DNA of 64,000 nt, from assembly GCF_014334095.1 (NCBI RefSeq), contig NZ_CP060495.1, forward strand, positions 1,635,001-1,699,000, written 5' to 3'. The notes beneath the pieces were generated by a model. The model did not search any database and had not been told where the DNA came from. It saw only the letters and a program-made list of their open reading frames with translations. Positions 60,194 to 64,000 of this stretch are shown one piece after another (positions within the stretch are counted from its first letter, which is position 1; every line of letters begins with the position of its first letter). Position numbers and translations under genes: made by a program. The stretch is from Novosphingopyxis iocasae. GTDB lineage: Bacteria; Pseudomonadota; Alphaproteobacteria; Sphingomonadales; Sphingomonadaceae.

Positions 60194-60589
60194 ATGACCC
60201 TGTTCCTCGCCATGCTTCTGCAATCCGCGGCTCCTGTTTCCGTGCTGACCGATATGCAGCAGCGCGATATCGATTGCGTCGCCACCTTCGGGCTGATCGC
60301 CTTTCAGCAATCGCAGGATGCTGAAGGCGCGGATCGGCTGCGCGCCATGGCGGAGCCGGGCAAGGTCTATGCGGGTCTCGTTGGCTCGCGCGTTATGGAG
60401 GAAACCGGCTTGCCGCGTGAAATCATCGCTGCGGCGATTGCGGAATCCGCGCGCTCGCAGGCCAATGCCGCCATCGCGGACGGCGATGTCATGCGCTTCC
60501 TCACCACCCGCTACGAACGCTGCGAGCCACTGCTCGATGCCGAGATCGCAGCGGGTGCGGACGAACCGCTGCCAGAGCCGCAGCGCTGA
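60194..60589 (+). CDS. hypothetical exported protein
   Basis: A 131-residue protein with a likely N-terminal signal or anchor ([20 protein letters not shown]). The rest is helical and acidic: [41 protein letters not shown] and [21 protein letters not shown]. Two Cys (28 and 109) could form a disulfide in the periplasm. I recognise no family. The start ATG 60194 is preceded by GGAATTTTC. It is followed after four bases by the VOC gene, so the two are probably co-transcribed. Confidence 0.75.
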   Translation: MTLFLAMLLQSAAPVSVLTDMQQRDIDCVATFGLIAFQQSQDAEGADRLRAMAEPGKVYAGLVGSRVMEETGLPREIIAAAIAESARSQANAAIADGDVMRFLTTRYERCEPLLDAEIAAGADEPLPEPQR

Positions 60590-60593
60590 TCCG

Positions 60594-61010
60594 ATGAGCC
60601 TGCGCCCCTTCCACCTCGCCTTTCCAGTCCATGATCTTGCCGCCGCGCGCGCCTTTTACGGAGAATTGATGGGCTGCCCCGAGGGGCGGAGCAGCGAGCA
60701 GTGGGTCGATTTCGATTTCTACGGACATCAGATCGTCGCGCATTTGGGCGGGGAGCGGCGCGCTGCGCATCATAATCCGGTGGACGGCCATGATGTCCCG
60801 GTGCCGCATTTCGGCCTGGTGCTGACCATGCCCGATTGGCAGGCGCTGGCAGAGCGCTTCCACGCCGCCGAAACGCCTTTCATCATCGAGCCGACCATTC
60901 GCTTTCAGGGACAGCCCGGCGAACAAGCGACGATGTTCCTGACCGATCCCAGCGGCAACGCGCTGGAGTTCAAGGCGTTCGCCGACGATAGTGCACTGTT
61001 CGCAAGCTGA
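60594..61010 (+). CDS. VOC (glyoxalase/bleomycin-resistance) superfamily protein
   Basis: The 138-residue single-domain VOC protein starts [28 protein letters not shown], with a metal-ligand-position His at residue 7. It continues with [37 protein letters not shown] and [17 protein letters not shown], with the typical Glu ligand near the end. It is likely a metal-dependent dioxygenase, isomerase or binding protein; the substrate is unknown. It follows the exported-protein gene by 4 bp, so the two are probably co-transcribed. Confidence 0.88.
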   Translation: MSLRPFHLAFPVHDLAAARAFYGELMGCPEGRSSEQWVDFDFYGHQIVAHLGGERRAAHHNPVDGHDVPVPHFGLVLTMPDWQALAERFHAAETPFIIEPTIRFQGQPGEQATMFLTDPSGNALEFKAFADDSALFAS

Positions 61011-61104
61011 ACCGTTACGAAAGCGAAACCGGAAGCGCTTTCATTCATTCTCCCAGCATGGACCGCACCGCCATTTCCGGTGCTCGATGCATGGAGATTG
61101 AAGA

Positions 61105-61743
61105 ATGAACCCGACCACCAAGAAAGCGATAATCGGCGGCGGCGCGGCCCTTGCGGCCGGCGCGATCGGCTATGGTCTCTACGCCCGCTCTGAAAAGCAG
61201 ACCGAGAGCCCCGCATACCGCCCGGTGCGTACCGAGGGTGATTTCGAGCTGCGCCGCTATGCCCCCTATCTGGTCGCCGAAACGGTGGTGACGGGAACGC
61301 GCAAGCAGGCCGAGAAGGAAGGCTTCAAGATCCTGTCCGACTATTATTTCGCCAAGTCCCGCGACGGCGAGAAGCTGGACATGACGGTACCTGTTACCGC
61401 CTCGATCGAAGGCGATGCCGAACATGATTTCGACAATGAGGGCGGCCGTTGGGCCGTGCGCTTCGTCGTCCCGCGCGGCAAGACCAAGGCCAGCCTGCCT
61501 GCCCCGCCGCTTTCCATTGCACTGCGCGAAATGCCGGAGCGGCTCGTCGCCACCGCGCTGGTCAGCGGCGCGCCGAGCGATGCGAAGTGGCAGGAGACGA
61601 TCCAGCGGCTGGATGCGTGGGTCGCCGAGCGGCGCTGGAACGGCATCGGCAATCATGAGCTTGCCAGCTATAACAGCCCGATGATCGTGCCCCCGATCCG
61701 CCGCGACGAGGTTTTCCGCACAATCGAAGAACCGCTCGGTTGA
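61105..61743 (+). CDS. SOUL heme-binding family protein
   Basis: The 212-residue protein has an N-terminal membrane anchor (about residues 7-27, AIIGGGAALAAGAIGYGLYA). A SOUL domain follows, with FELRRYAPYLVAETVVTGTRKQAEKEGFKIL, KLDMTVPVTASIE, WAVRFVVPRGKTKASLPAP and an ending YNSPMIVPPIRRDEVF, the conserved SOUL tail. It may bind heme or porphyrin at the membrane; the ligand residues cannot be assigned by eye. It has a GAAGAATG start context and a strong terminator after the stop. Confidence 0.9.
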   Translation: MNPTTKKAIIGGGAALAAGAIGYGLYARSEKQTESPAYRPVRTEGDFELRRYAPYLVAETVVTGTRKQAEKEGFKILSDYYFAKSRDGEKLDMTVPVTASIEGDAEHDFDNEGGRWAVRFVVPRGKTKASLPAPPLSIALREMPERLVATALVSGAPSDAKWQETIQRLDAWVAERRWNGIGNHELASYNSPMIVPPIRRDEVFRTIEEPLG

Positions 61744-61768
61744 TCGCATTGAACGGATCAAATGAAGG

Positions 61769-61798
61769 GGCGCGCGAACCGGGTTCGCGCGCCTTTTT
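61769..61798 (+). terminator. rho-independent terminator after the SOUL gene
   Basis: GGCGCGCGAA pairs with TTCGCGCGCC (10 bp, loop CCGGG) and five T residues follow. It lies at the 3' end of the convergent YqaA gene as well. Confidence 0.9.
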
Positions 61799-62382
61799 CA
61801 ATGCACGATATATTTGACCGCCACGAAGCCCAGTATCGCGAGCGCGCCCAGGACGGTGGTTGCGAGGGCGAAGTGTTTATCAATCCATAGCTTCATCGGC
61901 GGGCCGAAAAAGCGCAGCAGTCCAGCCACCAGGAAGAAACGAGCACCGCGCGAGATGATGGCCGCGAACAGCAGGATTTGAAGCGGCATCGCCGTCGCGC
62001 CGGCCGCGATGGTAACCACTTTGAACGGTAGAGGCGTAAAGCCTGCCAGCAGCACGATGATCCACCCTTGCGCGTTGAACTGCTGCTTGAAGTGCTCGAA
62101 CTCCGCGCCGACGCCGTAGAAATCCAGGATTGGCTGGCCGATCTTATCGAACAGGAAAAAGCCGATCGCATAGCCCAGCAGCGAACCGAGCACCGATGCG
62201 ATGGTGCAGACCAGCGCATACCACCAGCTGCGCTGCGGCTTGGCAAGGCACATCGGTGCCAGCAGCACGTCCGGCGGGATGGGGAAGAAGCTCGATTCGG
62301 CAAAAGATATACCGGCCAGCCAGCGCGGCGCGGTGCGATGCCCGGCCTTATCCAGCGTCCATTCGTAGAGGCGTCTCAGCAT
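61798..62382 (-). CDS. YqaA family (SNARE-associated/DedA-like) membrane protein
   Basis: The 194-residue integral membrane protein starts MLRRLYEWTLDKAGH and has FAESSFFPIPPDVLLAPMCLA (the SNARE-associated/DedA Ser-Pro-Phe-containing loop). It has at least four hydrophobic segments, and AGFTPLPFKVVTIAAGATAMP is the second reentrant motif. YqaA proteins are related to DedA flippases and scramblases that move undecaprenyl phosphate or phospholipids. The start is ATG 62382. It is convergent with the SOUL gene and shares its terminator. An inverted repeat lies 26 bp upstream. Confidence 0.9.
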   Translation of the reverse strand: MLRRLYEWTLDKAGHRTAPRWLAGISFAESSFFPIPPDVLLAPMCLAKPQRSWWYALVCTIASVLGSLLGYAIGFFLFDKIGQPILDFYGVGAEFEHFKQQFNAQGWIIVLLAGFTPLPFKVVTIAAGATAMPLQILLFAAIISRGARFFLVAGLLRFFGPPMKLWIDKHFALATTVLGALAILGFVAVKYIVH

Positions 62383-62407
62383 GAAATACTCGCACCCGCT
62401 GCCAAGG

Positions 62408-62488
62408 CCCGTTCGCCCTGAGCTTGTCGAAGGGCTGTACTGCTTCGCGCGGAAAAGAACAGGGTTTCGACAGGCTCAGCCCGAACGG
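62408..62488. repeat. imperfect inverted repeat (dispersed intergenic element)
   Basis: The left arm 62408-62435 (CCCGTTCGCCCTGAGC and onward) and the right arm 62462-62488 (GGGTTTCGACAGGCTCAGCC and onward) are about 19 of 22 matched as inverted repeats, with a 26-bp loop. Units with the GAGCCTGTCGAA core are common in Sphingomonadales and other intergenic regions. A solo arm occurs at 54482. It lies between the YqaA and AlsT genes. Confidence 0.75.
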
Positions 62489-62510
62489 AGATGGGGGCGA
62501 TGCGCCGGAG

Positions 62511-64000
62511 CTAATGCCCCGGCGCGCCCGTCACCTCTTCGCTGAGTTCGGCCGGCGTCTCGCGGCCATGGTCCTTGCCGGCGTTTCGCACGCCGCGGGC
62601 CAGCGCGAACACCACCCCAGACAGCGCCAGCAGCGCGATCATGTTCGGGATCACCATTGCCGCATTGGAAATATCACCCAGCCGCCAGATGAAATCGAGC
62701 GGGGCGGATGCGCCGATATAGATGAAGATGCACCACAGCACGCGCCAGATCATGTGCAGGCGGCGCTCGCCCCGCTCGTTTGAGCCGGGCAGCTGATCGT
62801 AGAGATAGGTGATCGCGCGCTCACCATAATAGCTCCACGTCAGGAGCGTGGTGAACACGAACAGGATCAGCGCAACCGATGCGATCAGCGTGCCGATCGG
62901 GATACCTGCGACGTCCAGCGGGAATGCCGCGGCGAAAGCGCCGGATGTCATCCCGAAACCTTCCAGGTTGGAAGCTTGCCAGGCGTGCCTCACCGGCTCG
63001 CTCAGGCCGGTGACCGGATCGGTCGCCATGAACGGCCCCTCCACGGTCAGGATCACCAACGCCGTCATGGTGCAGATGACGATGGTATCGATGAACGTGC
63101 CGAGCATGGCGAAATTGCCCTGCGCGGCCGGATCGTTGGTCTGCGCCACGGCATGCGCGATCGGGGTGGAACCTTGTCCGGCCTCGTTGGAAAACAGGCC
63201 GCGGGCCACACCGGCACGGATCGCCAGCATCAACCCAGCGCCCACGAAACCGCCGCTTGCGGACTGCGCATTGAACGCGCCGCTGAAGATGCGCCCGAAG
63301 GTTTCCGGAATGTCAGCGATGTTGAGCAGGATCGCGATGATCGCCATGATGATGTAAGCGCTCGCCATGAACGGCACGACCTTTTCGGCCACCGCGCCGA
63401 TCGATTTGATGCCGCCGATGATGACCACGAAAACGGCAATCGCGGTGATGATACCGCCGATCCAGTCTTCCAGACCGGTCAGCTCGTTGATGGAATCCGC
63501 GACCGAATTGGCCTGAATGCCGTTGCCGGTGACGAGTGCGGAAAACAGGGTGCCGATGCAGAACAGGATCGCCAGCCACTTCCATTTCGGGCCGAGGCCG
63601 TAGGTGATGTAGCTCATCGGTCCGCCGCGATATTCGCCGTCGGGCGTGCGTTCGCGAAAGCGCACCGCAAGCGCACCTTCGGCAAAACCCAGCGCCATGC
63701 CGATCAGCGCGGTGATCCACATCCAGAAGATCGCGCCAGGCCCGCCCAGCGCGATGGCCGTGGCGACACCGGCCAGATTGCCCGTGCCCACCTGGCCCGA
63801 TAGCGCGGTGGAAAGCGCCGCGAACGGGCTGATCTCACCAGCTGCGCCCTTGTCCGATTTCACGAAGAGCTTGCGGAAGGCGGGAATGAGGTTGCGGATC
63901 GGATAGCCGCGCAGACCGATCATGATCCACAGGCCGCCGCCCAGCAAGATGATCACCATCGGCGGGAAGGGAATCACCTCCGTGCCGTTCCAGGTGCCGC
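62511..64000 (-). CDS. alanine/glycine:cation symporter AlsT (5' end outside window)
   Basis: This is a sodium- or proton-coupled amino-acid transporter with about eleven predicted membrane helices. Landmarks are ISPFAALSTALSGQVGTGNLAGVATAI, RTPDGEYRGGPMSYITYGLG, RGLFSNEAGQGSTPIAHAV and TYLYDQL, all family hallmarks. The frame runs to the window edge, where seven more codons (GTWNGTE) precede the first possible GTG start at 63977. Family proteins normally have ~20-40 residues before this point, so the true start is probably just outside. The C-terminus is short and acidic. A dispersed repeat lies downstream. Confidence 0.93.
   Translation of the reverse strand, partial: GTWNGTEVIPFPPMVIILLGGGLWIMIGLRGYPIRNLIPAFRKLFVKSDKGAAGEISPFAALSTALSGQVGTGNLAGVATAIALGGPGAIFWMWITALIGMALGFAEGALAVRFRERTPDGEYRGGPMSYITYGLGPKWKWLAILFCIGTLFSALVTGNGIQANSVADSINELTGLEDWIGGIITAIAVFVVIIGGIKSIGAVAEKVVPFMASAYIIMAIIAILLNIADIPETFGRIFSGAFNAQSASGGFVGAGLMLAIRAGVARGLFSNEAGQGSTPIAHAVAQTNDPAAQGNFAMLGTFIDTIVICTMTALVILTVEGPFMATDPVTGLSEPVRHAWQASNLEGFGMTSGAFAAAFPLDVAGIPIGTLIASVALILFVFTTLLTWSYYGERAITYLYDQLPGSNERGERRLHMIWRVLWCIFIYIGASAPLDFIWRLGDISNAAMVIPNMIALLALSGVVFALARGVRNAGKDHGRETPAELSEEVTGAPGH

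Overview
The window is a gene-dense, GC-rich chromosomal segment of an alphaproteobacterium, most likely order Sphingomonadales. The reasons are a CtrA master regulator ending in Ala-Ala, an RcdA/DUF1465 gene beside two DUF465 genes and ptsP, a cpoB-tilS-ftsH order, an alphaproteobacterial single-cysteine DksA, a UPF0262 gene and a VPAPP-type C-terminal sorting signal. No rRNA, tRNA, insertion sequence, prophage or CRISPR array was recognised.

Layout. 1-3.6 kb (minus): dnaB, a type I asparaginase and the start of comM read leftward; tandem DnaA-box-like 9-mers lie upstream of dnaB. 3.7-6 kb: UPF0262, then a tightly coupled GH25-like/cdd/dcd set. 6-7.7 kb: ctrA, with three GANTC sites and CtrA half-sites in its leader, then a metallophosphoesterase. 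7.7-11 kb: an enoyl-reductase-like/DoxX pair divergent from an aldehyde dehydrogenase. 11-12.7 kb: a chorismate mutase and an ACT-less prephenate-dehydratase-like gene preceded by a 30-codon Phe/Tyr-rich leader peptide and alternative hairpins. 12.6-19 kb: tamA-tamB. 19-25.6 kb: rcdA, two DUF465 genes, ptsP, a rodZ-like gene, cpoB and tilS. 25.8-31 kb: ftsH, a DUF3857/transglutaminase/TPR protein and rpoZ. 31-40 kb: metabolic genes (sugar dehydrogenase, argC, leucyl aminopeptidase, a flavin monooxygenase and a P450) with small proteins and a MarR regulator. 40-45 kb: rimO, DUF1761, and surE / NlpD-like / K+ channel. 45-48.2 kb: host-attachment protein, a low-complexity CTERM surface protein, dksA, PilZ. 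48.2-53 kb: a phosphogluconolactonase-like gene and the four-gene Anbu operon. 53-64 kb: flavoprotein, ABC-F, M1 aminopeptidase, Arg-rich RcnB-like protein, VOC, SOUL, YqaA and an AlsT symporter cut by the window edge.

How the genes work together. Three themes recur. Cell-cycle and replication control is represented by ctrA, rcdA and dnaB with DnaA-box- and CtrA-like sites. Envelope biogenesis is represented by TamAB, CpoB, RodZ, FtsH and the NlpD-like protein. Aromatic amino-acid synthesis appears to be controlled by attenuation. The most unusual items are the aromatic leader-peptide attenuator in front of an ACT-less dehydratase, an Anbu operon whose first gene seems to need a -1 shift on an A6 run to join its good ribosome-binding site to its conserved N-terminus, the Gly/Asn/Gln-rich CTERM protein, and several enzyme-like genes that have lost signature catalytic residues (GH25-like, phosphogluconolactonase-like, LytM-like). 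All calls come from reading the sequence; no searches were run.
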